NCBI GenBank assembly: GCA_020201095.1
Contig: JAIVHM010000004.1
Span: 1 to 46,268, forward strand
Source of the DNA: Halomonas sp.
GTDB lineage: Bacteria; Pseudomonadota; Gammaproteobacteria; Pseudomonadales; Halomonadaceae
Direction of reading: 5' to 3'
DNA length: 46,268 nucleotides
Shown: positions 14,992 to 24,113 of the stretch, piece by piece
How the letters are laid out: each line of letters begins with the position of its first letter
Position numbering within the stretch: the first letter of the stretch is position 1
Made by a program: the position numbers and the translations under genes
The notes under the pieces: model-generated
What the model was told of the DNA's origin: nothing
The model's database searches: none
The model's input: only the letters and a program-made list of their open reading frames with translations

Positions 14992-17595
14992 ATGACAACG
15001 GACAACACCAAGACCGGTGGGTCAAATGTTGATCTTGAAGATCTGGTTGCCTCAACAGATTCCGGGTCCCGTAAGCCAGCCGGAATGCCCGGCAAGCTAC
15101 TGGTCGGGATTGCGGCGACATGGTCACTCTTTCAACTGTGGATCGCGTCGCCATTACCCTACCTGGTCGGTTTTGGGGTGTTTAACGCCACCCAGGCTCG
15201 CTCGATCCATTTGGCCTTTGCGCTGTTTCTGGCGTATATGGCATACCCTGCGCTTAAACGTTCGCCTCGCGATCGTATTCCACTGCAAGATTGGGTGCTG
15301 GCGGCGGTGGCCGCGTTTTGTGGCGCCTACATGTTTATTTTTTACGAGGGCTTGTCCGACCGCCCTGGCGCACCATTGCTGATTGATGTGGTCGTTGGGG
15401 TGGCCGGTATTTTGCTGCTGCTGGAGGCGACAAGGCGCGCGCTAGGGCCGCCGCTGATGATCGTTGCTTCGGTGTTTTTATTCTATTCGCTTGCCGGGCC
15501 CTGGATGCCGGGCATGCTGGCCCATGGTGGGGTTAGCCTGTATGGGATTGTTAATCATCAATGGTTAACCACCCAGGGCGTGTTTGGTATAGCGCTTGGG
15601 GTATCCACCAGCTTTGTGTTCTTGTTCGTCTTGTTTGGCGCGCTGCTGGATAAAGCCGGCGCCGGTAACTACTTCATTAAAGTTGCGTTTTCTATGCTTG
15701 GCCATTACAAGGGTGGCCCGGCTAAAGCGGCGGTGGTGGCATCGGGAATGACCGGCTTGATTTCGGGTTCCTCGATTGCCAATACGGTAACCACCGGCAC
15801 CTTTACCATCCCCATGATGAAGCGCGTCGGGTTTTCCTCGGAAAAGGCCGGTGCGGTTGAAGTTGCGTCTTCGGTCAACGGACAGATCATGCCGCCCGTG
15901 ATGGGGGCTGCCGCGTTTTTGATGGTCGAGTACGTGGGAATCTCGTACGTAGAAGTCATCAAGCACGCATTTTTACCCGCAGTGATATCTTATATTGCAT
16001 TAATGTATATCGTTCATCTGGAAGCTCTGAAAGCCAATATGCAAGGGCTTCAAAGCAGCAACCCGCCTAAGCCGCTGGTGCGAAAGGTGACGGGCTTTTT
16101 AGCGGGTCTGTTGCTGATGATGATCACAGCACTTGTCGTGTACTACGGCCTGGGTTGGTTGCAGCCAGTGCTTGGGCCCGCAGCGCCTTGGGTCATTGGT
16201 CTGGTGTTGGCGGCGGTTTATGTCGCATTGCTCAAACTGGCCTCTGGCTACCCTGAATTAGAAATTGATGACCCCAACGAGCCGGTGGTCAAATTACCGC
16301 AAACCCGCCCCACGGTGCTGGTCGGTTTGCAGTATATTCTGCCCGTGATCGTGTTGGTGTGGTGTTTGATGGTCGAGCGCCTGTCACCTGGGTTGTCGGC
16401 GTTTTGGGCCACGGTGTTCATGGTCTTTATCATACTGACCCAACGCCCGATTACCGCGTATTTCCGTGGTCATAGTGATATTGCCCCCGACCTGCGTGAA
16501 GGCGCTATGGACCTGTGGAATGGGCTGGTCACCGGTGCCCGTAACATGATCGGCATCGGCATTGCGACGGCGACAGCGGGGATCATTGTCGGTGCGGTTT
16601 CCCAGACCGGTGTCGGGCTGGTATTGGCCGATGTGGTCGAAACCCTGGCCATGGGCAACCTGCTGCTGATTTTACTGTTTACCGCAGTGCTCAGTTTGAT
16701 TCTCGGCATGGGTCTGCCCACCACCGCTAACTATATCGTTGTATCCGCGTTGCTGGCGCCGGTGATTATCCAGCTCGGCGAGCAAAACGGCCTGTTGGTG
16801 CCGCTGATTGCGGTACACCTGTTTGTGTTTTACTTCGGCATTATGGCGGATGTCACGCCGCCGGTGGGGCTCGCCTCGTTCGCGGCGGCCGCGGTGTCCG
16901 GGGGCGACCCTATTCGCACGGGTTTCCAGGCGTTTTACTACAGCCTGCGCACAGCAGCGCTACCGTTCCTGTTTATCTTCAACACCGATCTGCTGCTGAT
17001 TGATGTGACGCCGTTGCAAGGGGTATTGATCTTTGTGGTCGCGACAGTGGCGATGCTGATTTTCGCCGCAGCAACCCAGGGCTATATGCTGACGCGCAAC
17101 CGCTGGTACGAGTCGATCATGCTGTTAGTGGTGGCGTTTGCGCTGTTTCGCCCCGGCTTCTTCATGGACATGATTCACGACCCTTATCAGTCAACGCCGC
17201 CCGCTGACTTTGTTGATACTCTGGGCGAGGTGGACGAAGGCTCGTCGCTACGCGTTCAAATCAGCGGCCAGGATGATTTCGGTGATCCCATGCGTACCTA
17301 TATTCTGGTTCCTGTGCCGGACGGCGACAGTGGACAGGAACGCCTGGATAGTCTGGGTCTGACGCTGCTGACAGAAGACGATGAAGCCATTGTTGATATG
17401 GTGACCTACGGCAGCGACGCAGCGGACCTGGGTTTTGACTTCGACCAGGAAATCGTCGAAGTCCTGGCGCCGGTGGACCGCTGGACAAAAGAGAGGATCT
17501 GGATAGCCGCCCTTGGCGTGTTCGCCCTGATCGTCATGCTACAGCGCCGTCGGCGGGATGCCGAGGGTAGCACTACCAAGGCTAATGCCGCGTGA
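14992..17595 (+). CDS. TRAP transporter fused permease subunit (TAXI type, 4TM-12TM)
   Basis: About 867 residues from ATG 14992, with AGGG 7 bp upstream; ATG 14986 and TTG 14962 are weaker options. The N-terminal DctQ-like part (about 40-190) is followed by the DctM-like part with KGGPAKAAVVASGMTGLISG, SSIANTVTTGTFTIPMMK, VNGQIMPPVMGAAAFLM, LGMGLPTTANYIVVSALLAP and FYFGIMADVTPPVGLASFAA. A C-terminal hydrophilic tail (about 735-835) lies between the last helices. The length is normal, in contrast to its binding protein. UspA follows after 12 bp. Confidence 0.93.
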   Translation: MTTDNTKTGGSNVDLEDLVASTDSGSRKPAGMPGKLLVGIAATWSLFQLWIASPLPYLVGFGVFNATQARSIHLAFALFLAYMAYPALKRSPRDRIPLQDWVLAAVAAFCGAYMFIFYEGLSDRPGAPLLIDVVVGVAGILLLLEATRRALGPPLMIVASVFLFYSLAGPWMPGMLAHGGVSLYGIVNHQWLTTQGVFGIALGVSTSFVFLFVLFGALLDKAGAGNYFIKVAFSMLGHYKGGPAKAAVVASGMTGLISGSSIANTVTTGTFTIPMMKRVGFSSEKAGAVEVASSVNGQIMPPVMGAAAFLMVEYVGISYVEVIKHAFLPAVISYIALMYIVHLEALKANMQGLQSSNPPKPLVRKVTGFLAGLLLMMITALVVYYGLGWLQPVLGPAAPWVIGLVLAAVYVALLKLASGYPELEIDDPNEPVVKLPQTRPTVLVGLQYILPVIVLVWCLMVERLSPGLSAFWATVFMVFIILTQRPITAYFRGHSDIAPDLREGAMDLWNGLVTGARNMIGIGIATATAGIIVGAVSQTGVGLVLADVVETLAMGNLLLILLFTAVLSLILGMGLPTTANYIVVSALLAPVIIQLGEQNGLLVPLIAVHLFVFYFGIMADVTPPVGLASFAAAAVSGGDPIRTGFQAFYYSLRTAALPFLFIFNTDLLLIDVTPLQGVLIFVVATVAMLIFAAATQGYMLTRNRWYESIMLLVVAFALFRPGFFMDMIHDPYQSTPPADFVDTLGEVDEGSSLRVQISGQDDFGDPMRTYILVPVPDGDSGQERLDSLGLTLLTEDDEAIVDMVTYGSDAADLGFDFDQEIVEVLAPVDRWTKERIWIAALGVFALIVMLQRRRRDAEGSTTKANAA

Positions 17596-17607
17596 GGAGG
17601 GGCTGTC

Positions 17608-18036
17608 ATGTACCACAAAATTCTACTGCCCGTTGATCTCAATGAAGAAAATTCATGGGTCAAAGCATTACCTACGGCTATCACGCTGTGCCAGACGTTT
17701 GATGCCTCGCTGCACGTGGTGACGGTGCTGCCGGATTTTAAGATGCCCATGGTGGGTGCTTATTTTCCTAAAGACTTCTCTAAAAAAGCGCATGAGGCGG
17801 TCAAGGACGCGCAGCATGCCTTTATAGAGCAGCATGTGCCGGCGTCGATTAACACCCAGAGTGTGATTGTCGATGGCTCACCGTGGGAGGCGATCATCAA
17901 GGTCGGTAAACAGCTGGATATCGACCTGATCGTCATGGCCTCGCATACCAAGCGCAAGTTTGTCGATTACGTGCTGGGGCCTAATGCCGAACATGTGGTA
18001 CATCATGCCAAGATGTCGGTCATGATTGTCCGCTAA
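17608..18036 (+). CDS. universal stress protein (UspA family), TRAP-associated
   Basis: A 142-residue single Usp domain. The N-terminal strand HKILLPVDLNE, the VVTVLPDF strand, DLIVMASHTKR and the C-terminal GPNAEHVVHHAKMSVMIV are seen. The last corresponds to the nucleotide-binding G-x2-G-x9-G(S/T) motif of ATP-binding Usps, but the second glycine and the closing G-S/T are changed, so ATP binding may be altered. TeaD, the Usp beside the ectoine TRAP system of Halomonas elongata, is a known ATP-binding regulator of its transporter; a similar role is inferred. GAGGAGG lies before the ATG. Confidence 0.9.
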   Translation: MYHKILLPVDLNEENSWVKALPTAITLCQTFDASLHVVTVLPDFKMPMVGAYFPKDFSKKAHEAVKDAQHAFIEQHVPASINTQSVIVDGSPWEAIIKVGKQLDIDLIVMASHTKRKFVDYVLGPNAEHVVHHAKMSVMIVR

Positions 18037-18057
18037 TTGCCTGAAGGGGATATCTCA

Positions 18058-18570
18058 GTGAAGGCGTTTTTATTGGGGGCTATTATGCTGGCGTTCAGCA
18101 TTCCCCTTGTGGGGCTTGCGTCCACGCCAGCTAAAGACCACTCGCCAACAGGGCCGGTTATTCTCAAGGTTGAGGGTGATATCGACTACAAAAATGTCGG
18201 CGACGAAGCGCATTTTGATCGCCAGATGTTGGAGCAACTGCCGCAGCATGACGTTGTCACGACCACGCCCTGGACCGACAGTCGGAACCACTATGAAGGC
18301 CCGCGAATGCGTGACTTGCTGGCGTATTTGGGTGTGGAAGATGGCAGCGTCAATGTGTTGGCGCTGAATGGCTACGAAGCCGACATACCGGTCAGTGATT
18401 TTTATGACTACGATGTCATTCTGGCGCTCAAACGCGACGGTGAGGCGATCCCGGTTCGAGAATACGGCCCGCTTTGGGTGTTGTATCCCTTTGATCAGGA
18501 TGACACCTTGCTGAGCGAGAAAATGCGTTTTCGTGCCGTCTGGCAGGTGATGTTGATTAATGTCCTCTAG
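18058..18570 (+). CDS. periplasmic oxidoreductase molybdopterin-binding-fold protein without cysteine
   Basis: 170 residues from GTG 18058 (GAAGGGGA upstream; TTG 18037 rejected). A signal peptide [18 protein letters not shown] precedes cleavage near GLA-S. The mature domain follows the sulfite-oxidase-type fold pattern: [67 protein letters not shown] and [14 protein letters not shown]. No cysteine occurs anywhere, so the usual molybdenum ligand is absent (its place falls near VVTTTPW). The protein is probably not a molybdoenzyme. The gene overlaps the next kinase gene by 11 bp, so a role as a periplasmic sensing partner for that kinase is the simplest inference. Confidence 0.75.
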   Translation: MKAFLLGAIMLAFSIPLVGLASTPAKDHSPTGPVILKVEGDIDYKNVGDEAHFDRQMLEQLPQHDVVTTTPWTDSRNHYEGPRMRDLLAYLGVEDGSVNVLALNGYEADIPVSDFYDYDVILALKRDGEAIPVREYGPLWVLYPFDQDDTLLSEKMRFRAVWQVMLINVL

Positions 18571-20794
18571 CGTTCCCTTGACGCATGGCCCTCGCTTGCT
18601 GCGTTACCCTTGGCGTTTCAAGCTGGTAGCCATGGCGGCTGTGGTACTGTTCGCCGCAGCACTCGCCGTGGCGACCATTTCTGCCTGGCGGCAGGATAAC
18701 CTGACCCAAACCCTGCGTGAGGATACCTCTTGGGTGGTGTACAAGCTGGATCGTGATGCCGTCCAGTTACTGAACCAGTTACTCAACGCGACCCGGGCAC
18801 CGATAGCACCGAATACCCAGAATGACTTGGAACTGGGGTTTGAGCTGCTCTACAGCCGCGTTACCTTGCTCAATGAAGGGGAGGTCAGCGAGTTGATCAA
18901 CCGCATTGACCCTGCCCGCCAGTTACTCACTGACATCCAGCAACAGTTAGACAAGCTTGACCCGATGTTTGAGCCGCATGAAAACCTCGAACAGATGCCG
19001 GTCAGCACAATGGAAACTGAGCTGCAAGCGCTGACGCGGCTCACCGAACGGCTGGTCATCACGATCAATGGCTATCTGGCAGAGTCCGCCACCGAAGAGC
19101 GCACCCAACTTAGTCTGCTATACAAGCTGCTGATGAGCCTGATTGTGGCGATGAGCCTGGCGGCGCTTCTGGTGGTGGTCTTTCTGGTAAGGGAAATGCG
19201 CGAGAGCGCCGCTGCGCGGCGAAACCAGGAAGAGCTTAGCCGCCAATTGGAGGTTACCGCCAAGCAAGCCCAAGCAGCCAATCAAGCGAAATCCGACTTT
19301 CTCGCCATGGTTAGCCATGAAATTCGCACGCCGCTTAATGGCGTTATCGGCATGAGCGAATTGCTTCGCGAGCCCGCCAATCGCGTGCAGGTGGAAGATT
19401 ACGCCAACACCATTCATGACAGTGCCAACCAGCTGTTGGCGATGATTAACGAAATTTTGGACTTTTCCAAAATCGAAGCTGGTCATCTTCGTCTTGAAAC
19501 GGCTCCTACGGCAGTCAAACCGCTGGTCGAAAGCGTCGTGGCGTTGTTCAAGCCAAGGGCGGAGGCGAAAGGCCTGGCGCTTAACACCGACGTAGATGAA
19601 CGGGTGCCCGCCTGGGTCATGGTGGATTCCGGTCGGCTACGCCAAATTTTGCTCAACCTGCTGGCCAATGCGCTCAAGTTCACCGATGAGGGTGCGGTCT
19701 CTGTACGTGTTTCTACCTCAGCTGACCGGTTAGTCTTCGACGTTATCGATACGGGCTGTGGCCTGAGCGACGTGCAACAACAGCGTTTGTTCGAGCCTTT
19801 CCAGCAGGCCGATGCCTCGGTTGCCCGGCGGTTTGGCGGCACTGGCCTGGGGCTAGCCATTTGCAAGCGGCTAAGCGATGCCATGGATGGACAGTTGAGC
19901 GTTGATAGCCAACCAGGTGAAGGCAGTACCTTTCGATGCCAACTGCCGCTGGTGGAAGCAACGCCTCACCAGCACACGCAGTTGCCACCGCCACCCATCC
20001 GGCGACAATTTTCCGGAATTTCACTGCTGCTGGTGGAAGACAATGCTATCAACCGCAAAGTTGCTACTGAGTTGTTGGCGCGCCTGGGCTGCGAGGTGGT
20101 GTGTGCTGAAAGCGGCCATGATGCGCTAGCCATTCTAGCGGCTCAGCGTATTCAACTGATTTTTATGGATATCCAATTACCCGATTTAGACGGCCTGGAG
20201 GTCACCCGAAAGCTACGCGCCCAGGGTGGCTGGCTGGCTGAAGTGCCTATTGTCGCCATGACGGCAGGTGGCGTTGAAGATGATCGGCAGCGCTGCCTGC
20301 AGGCGGGCATGAATGACTACATCACCAAACCATTATCAACGAGTGCATTGAGCAATGTGCTCGCGTTTCAGTTGGGTGAATCCAGTGCCGCTTCTGTTCA
20401 GCCCACTGCGTCTCCAAATGACGACAGCCTGCTTGATGAAGACACCTTGACCAGCCTTACCCGCACTCTTGACGAGGATCGTCTGCGCGAGCTGATTGTC
20501 CTATACCACCGCCAGGTTGAAGATTATTTGGCGCAATTAACGACTTACCTCGGCTTTGAGACACTGTCTGTCGAGCACGCCGAACAGGTCGCCCGTTTGT
20601 CCCATCAACTGCGTGGTGAAGCGCTGAGCATCGGAGCCCAGCAGGTGGCGCAGCATGCCAAACGGCTCGAAATGCTGGCAGGTAAGACGCCTGCCACCGG
20701 CGAGTTAAATCATGCCTTGAGCGCGCTGCGCCAAATCGCTGCGCGTACGCATTCAGCGCTGGAGAAATGGCAACGTGACGACGTCTCTCGCTAA
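18560..20794 (+). CDS. hybrid sensor histidine kinase with receiver and Hpt domains
   Basis: 744 residues. Layout: TM1 about 20-42; a periplasmic helical sensor of about 150 residues (ERTQL-type helices, no recognised fold); TM2 about 190-213; coiled-coil linker; HisKA with H253 in [19 protein letters not shown]; HATPase_c with [20 protein letters not shown] and [10 protein letters not shown]; a receiver domain with phospho-acceptor D537 ([13 protein letters not shown]); and a C-terminal Hpt domain with H682 in [14 protein letters not shown]. This is a BarA/ArcB-like phosphorelay in one protein. Its start lies inside the preceding periplasmic-protein gene and its end overlaps the FIST gene by 20 bp. 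The output partner is not evident; the NahK-like kinase or the LuxR regulator nearby are candidates. Confidence 0.9.
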   Translation: MSSSVPLTHGPRLLRYPWRFKLVAMAAVVLFAAALAVATISAWRQDNLTQTLREDTSWVVYKLDRDAVQLLNQLLNATRAPIAPNTQNDLELGFELLYSRVTLLNEGEVSELINRIDPARQLLTDIQQQLDKLDPMFEPHENLEQMPVSTMETELQALTRLTERLVITINGYLAESATEERTQLSLLYKLLMSLIVAMSLAALLVVVFLVREMRESAAARRNQEELSRQLEVTAKQAQAANQAKSDFLAMVSHEIRTPLNGVIGMSELLREPANRVQVEDYANTIHDSANQLLAMINEILDFSKIEAGHLRLETAPTAVKPLVESVVALFKPRAEAKGLALNTDVDERVPAWVMVDSGRLRQILLNLLANALKFTDEGAVSVRVSTSADRLVFDVIDTGCGLSDVQQQRLFEPFQQADASVARRFGGTGLGLAICKRLSDAMDGQLSVDSQPGEGSTFRCQLPLVEATPHQHTQLPPPPIRRQFSGISLLLVEDNAINRKVATELLARLGCEVVCAESGHDALAILAAQRIQLIFMDIQLPDLDGLEVTRKLRAQGGWLAEVPIVAMTAGGVEDDRQRCLQAGMNDYITKPLSTSALSNVLAFQLGESSAASVQPTASPNDDSLLDEDTLTSLTRTLDEDRLRELIVLYHRQVEDYLAQLTTYLGFETLSVEHAEQVARLSHQLRGEALSIGAQQVAQHAKRLEMLAGKTPATGELNHALSALRQIAARTHSALEKWQRDDVSR

Positions 20795-21938
20795 CCATGG
20801 CACCGTGGTGGTTGCCAGCCGATCAGCCAATGCCGAGCAGGCCGTGGCGGCATTGGCCGATGGTCTTCGCCATGCAGAGCTTGGCGGCGTTATTTTTTTC
20901 TGTAGTGCTGAATATGATCTGGAGCGTTTATCGGCCGCGCTGGTTCACGCCTTTCCGGCAGTACCGGTCAGTGGCTGTACCACGGCAGGCGAAATTACCC
21001 CCGACGGGTATGATCGCGGCAGCATTGTGGCGATTGGCTTTGATCAGCGGGTCTTTGCCATAGAAACGTCGCTGGTCGATGATCTGGACCGTTTCGCGCT
21101 GAGCGACGCCCAACCGCTGGTCGACAGCTTAATCGAGCGCTGTCGGCGTCGGGCGCTGGCACCCGTGAACGAACATAGTTTTGCGCTGACCCTGTTGGAT
21201 GGGCTTTCAAGCCGTGAGGAGCAGGTGCTGGCGACGCTGGACGCGGCCCTGGGGCGCATACCCAGTTTCGGCGGCTCCGCCGGCGACGATAACCATCTCG
21301 CCCATACCCACGTATATGCCAACGGGCGCTTTCACAGCCGTGCCGCCGTGGTCGTGATGATCAATACGTGCCTACCGTTTGAAGTGTTCTCGACCCATCA
21401 TCTATTGCCGCTGAGTCATAAGCTGGTAGTGACCGAAGCGGATCGCGAGCGCCGCCGCGTGGTGGAGCTGAACGGCCTTCCTGCGGCCAGTGTCTACGCT
21501 GATCTGGTAGGCGTCTCGCTAGATGCCCTCGTGCCCGAGGTGTTTGCCCGCCACCCCCTCGCGGTTCAGCTCGGCGGGCAGCACTTCGTGCGCTCGATTC
21601 AGCGCGTGAATGACGACGGTAGCCTAAACTTTTACTGTGCGGTGGAAAACGGCATTGTACTGACGGCAATGCAGCCCGCTCCGCTTCTGGACGATCTCAA
21701 CCGTATGCTGGAGGGCGTGACGGCACGGTTGGGTCGACCGTCGCTGATGATTGGCTGCGACTGCTTTTTACGCCGCATGGAGCTGGAAACCGTCGATCAT
21801 CTCGAGCAGGCCTCGGCGCTGCTGCGCCGGTCGCGGGTGGTGGGGTTTAACACCTACGGGGAGCAGCACCACGGCATGCATGTCAATCAAACCTTTACAG
21901 GAGTGGCGCTTGGCACTCTTCCAACTCTCGACGGGTGA
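20775..21938 (+). CDS. nosP: FIST-domain sensor protein, NosP-like
   Basis: 387 residues from GTG 20775, overlapping the upstream kinase gene. The N-terminal FIST domain is [41 protein letters not shown] and [11 protein letters not shown]; the C-terminal FIST_C domain (about 225-385) includes [30 protein letters not shown] and [20 protein letters not shown]. Small-ligand-sensing FIST proteins next to a NahK-type hybrid kinase are known in Pseudomonas aeruginosa, where NosP is a haem-based nitric oxide sensor that inhibits NahK. The same gene order here supports NosP, but haem binding cannot be judged from sequence. Confidence 0.82.
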   Translation: MTTSLANHGTVVVASRSANAEQAVAALADGLRHAELGGVIFFCSAEYDLERLSAALVHAFPAVPVSGCTTAGEITPDGYDRGSIVAIGFDQRVFAIETSLVDDLDRFALSDAQPLVDSLIERCRRRALAPVNEHSFALTLLDGLSSREEQVLATLDAALGRIPSFGGSAGDDNHLAHTHVYANGRFHSRAAVVVMINTCLPFEVFSTHHLLPLSHKLVVTEADRERRRVVELNGLPAASVYADLVGVSLDALVPEVFARHPLAVQLGGQHFVRSIQRVNDDGSLNFYCAVENGIVLTAMQPAPLLDDLNRMLEGVTARLGRPSLMIGCDCFLRRMELETVDHLEQASALLRRSRVVGFNTYGEQHHGMHVNQTFTGVALGTLPTLDG

Positions 21939-23310
21939 TGATAAGACACTCAGCCCCGAAGCCTTACGCGAAGAAAATCGCCGTCTGCGCAAAGTGTGTC
22001 AGGCGTTGATGAGCCGAGTGGAATCGGGTAGCGGTGCCGATGGCGCGCCGTATGCTGCTTTCGAGCGCTCGGTTCTGCTGGCCGAGCAGGTCAGGGAGCG
22101 CACTGACGCGTTGCACCGTGCCCTCGATGAGTTGGGTCAGGCCAACGCGCGTTTACAGGCGGCAAAAGCCGACGCGGACGCTGCCAACCTGTCGAAAACC
22201 AAGTTTCTCGCCGCCGTTAGTCACGACCTGCTGCAGCCGCTTAACGCTGCCCGGCTGTTTGTCAGTGCCTTAGAAGCTCACTCCTTGCCCGAGGCATCGT
22301 ATACGCTGGTCGGCCATGTAGGGCGCTCATTGAAAGATGTCGAAGGGCTGCTAGGCACGCTGGTGGATATTTCGCGCCTGGATGCGGGGGTGCTGTACGC
22401 CGACAAAGCACCGTTTGCGGTCAGCACTTTATTGGATGCCTTAGCGGAAGAGTACCGCCAAGTGGCGGCCGTGCGTGGTTTGAGCCTGCATTACGTGCCC
22501 TCGCATGTGATGGTGGAGTCAGATCTGGCGTTGCTTGCACGGGTGATCCGTAACTTCTTGAGTAACGCCGTGCGCTATACCGAACACGGCCACGTGCTAT
22601 TGGGCTGTCGCCGCCGCAGTGATGGCGTCGAGATCATGGTCGGAGACACCGGCCCAGGGATTGCTGAGCAGCAGCGCGAGGCAATTTTTCTTGAGTTCCA
22701 GCGTGCTCCAGATGCTCAGCGCCACCACAGCCGTGGGCTGGGTCTCGGCTTAGCTATCGTCGATCGGATCAGTACCATGCTGAACCAGCCGGTAACGCTA
22801 ACCTCTCGGTCTGGGTATGGATCGTTGTTTTCGATCACCGTGCCTTATGCGTCTTCCCACGGTACCCCGTCTCAAAGTCGTGTCAGTCAGGCAGGCGCAT
22901 TGGCCGACGATAACCCCGAGTCTCCGCTTGCCGAGTGCGTGGTGTGGGTCATCGATGACGACGAGGCGATCATCGACGGTATGCAGGCGCTGCTGGGGAG
23001 TTGGGGCTGTCGGGTTCGGGCGGCGGCCACAGCGAGCGCACTTGAGGCCACCAGTGACGGTGAAACCCCTGATGTATTACTGGTTGATTATCATCTTGGC
23101 GATCACCGAGAAACCGGGTTGGCACTGGCGGCGCGTCTGCGGCGTCGCTACCCAGGTTTGGCAGCCGTGGTGATAACCGCCAACCATGATGCACAGCTCA
23201 GCCGCGCCGCCCGGGAAGCGGGCATGCACTGCTTGTTGAAACCGTTAAAGCCGATGCGCCTGCGGATGCTGCTGGTCAGCCTGTTAACCCCTCAGGGCGG
23301 GCAGGATTAA
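21910..23310 (+). CDS. nahK: NahK-like hybrid histidine kinase/response regulator
   Basis: About 466 residues from TTG 21910, which has AGGAG (21899-21903) 6 bp upstream; ATG 21880 is the alternative. There is no membrane segment. A coiled coil (PEALREENRRLRKVCQALMS; DALHRALDELGQANARL) leads to HisKA with H105 in FLAAVSHDLLQPLNAARLF, HATPase_c with NFLSNAVRYTEHG, DTGPGI and GLGLGLAIV, then a receiver domain with D393 in VLLVDYHLGD. The HDLLQPLNAARLF H-box is characteristic of the NahK/ErcS' family. The kinase is cytosolic and overlaps the FIST gene by 29 bp, consistent with a sensor-kinase pair. Its stop overlaps the convergent LuxR gene by 4 bp. Confidence 0.87.
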   Translation: MALFQLSTGDDKTLSPEALREENRRLRKVCQALMSRVESGSGADGAPYAAFERSVLLAEQVRERTDALHRALDELGQANARLQAAKADADAANLSKTKFLAAVSHDLLQPLNAARLFVSALEAHSLPEASYTLVGHVGRSLKDVEGLLGTLVDISRLDAGVLYADKAPFAVSTLLDALAEEYRQVAAVRGLSLHYVPSHVMVESDLALLARVIRNFLSNAVRYTEHGHVLLGCRRRSDGVEIMVGDTGPGIAEQQREAIFLEFQRAPDAQRHHSRGLGLGLAIVDRISTMLNQPVTLTSRSGYGSLFSITVPYASSHGTPSQSRVSQAGALADDNPESPLAECVVWVIDDDEAIIDGMQALLGSWGCRVRAAATASALEATSDGETPDVLLVDYHLGDHRETGLALAARLRRRYPGLAAVVITANHDAQLSRAAREAGMHCLLKPLKPMRLRMLLVSLLTPQGGQD

Positions 23311-23996
23311 CGCGCCGTTCGGCTGGCCATGTAGAGCGGCAGATTAGCCTCACCCGCTAACACGATGGCATGGACGCGGCTGGTTGCCTCTAATTTGCGC
23401 AAGATCGCCGAGACGTGGGTTTTGACGGTGGTCTCGGCAATGCTCAGTTCGCGGGCGATCTGCTTGTTCGACATGCCCTGGGTCATGCAGCGCAGCACCG
23501 CAAGCTGCTTATCGGTTAATGGGGCAAGTTTTTCACCGCCCAGGCGTTCGGCGGCTGCCGAGGTGTTGGGCTCGGCTGGGGGCGTTGCTGAGGGTGGGCG
23601 ACGCATTACATCAGGTGGCAGGTAAAGCTGGCCTTCGAGAATCTGGGTGAGCGCATTGAGCATGGTCTCTCTGGGGGTCGATTTGGGGATGTAACCCACG
23701 GCGCCCAGGCTAATCGCATCCAGCACTAACTGACGCTCCTGATGCGCCGAAATAATCGCCACCGGCAACCAGGGAAACGCTTCGCGCAGTTGGGTCAGGC
23801 CGTCGAGGCCTTCCGCATCGGGCAAACTCAGGTCGAGGAGCAGTAAGTCCAGGCCGGCGTGCTTGCTAATCAAGGGAATAGCAGCAGCGAGGCTATCGGC
23901 TTCCAGCAGTTGGCTATGCGGCAAGCCGCTGCTGATCACCACCTGTAGCGCATCGCGAAACAGCGGATGATCGTCTGCCACCAATAACGAATACAT
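23307..23996 (-). CDS. LuxR/FixJ-family response regulator (ErbR/AgmR-like)
   Basis: 229 residues from ATG at 23996 (complement), preceded by AGGAG; the longer frame to 24080 lacks such a site. The receiver domain has D8/D9, phospho-acceptor D55 in LLLDLSLPDAEG and K in YIPKSTP. The C-terminal LuxR HTH is LTDKQLAVLRCMTQGMSNKQ...ELSIAETTVKTHVSAILRKL. In Pseudomonas, NosP-NahK neighbours a LuxR regulator (ErbR) that controls ethanol oxidation genes including exaC. Here the gene is divergent from an ExaC-type dehydrogenase with 117 bp between them, a natural control region. Regulation of that gene is inferred. Confidence 0.87.
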   Translation of the reverse strand: MYSLLVADDHPLFRDALQVVISSGLPHSQLLEADSLAAAIPLISKHAGLDLLLLDLSLPDAEGLDGLTQLREAFPWLPVAIISAHQERQLVLDAISLGAVGYIPKSTPRETMLNALTQILEGQLYLPPDVMRRPPSATPPAEPNTSAAAERLGGEKLAPLTDKQLAVLRCMTQGMSNKQIARELSIAETTVKTHVSAILRKLEATSRVHAIVLAGEANLPLYMASRTAR

Positions 23997-24113
23997 GGCG
24001 TCTCCTACCAAGGGATGAGGGTGCATCCTGCCAACGGGGTATATCGCATTGCGCTCGTCTGACCAACACTGCATGAGCAACCTTTAATAATCATAATACG
24101 CAGGAGCTCAATA

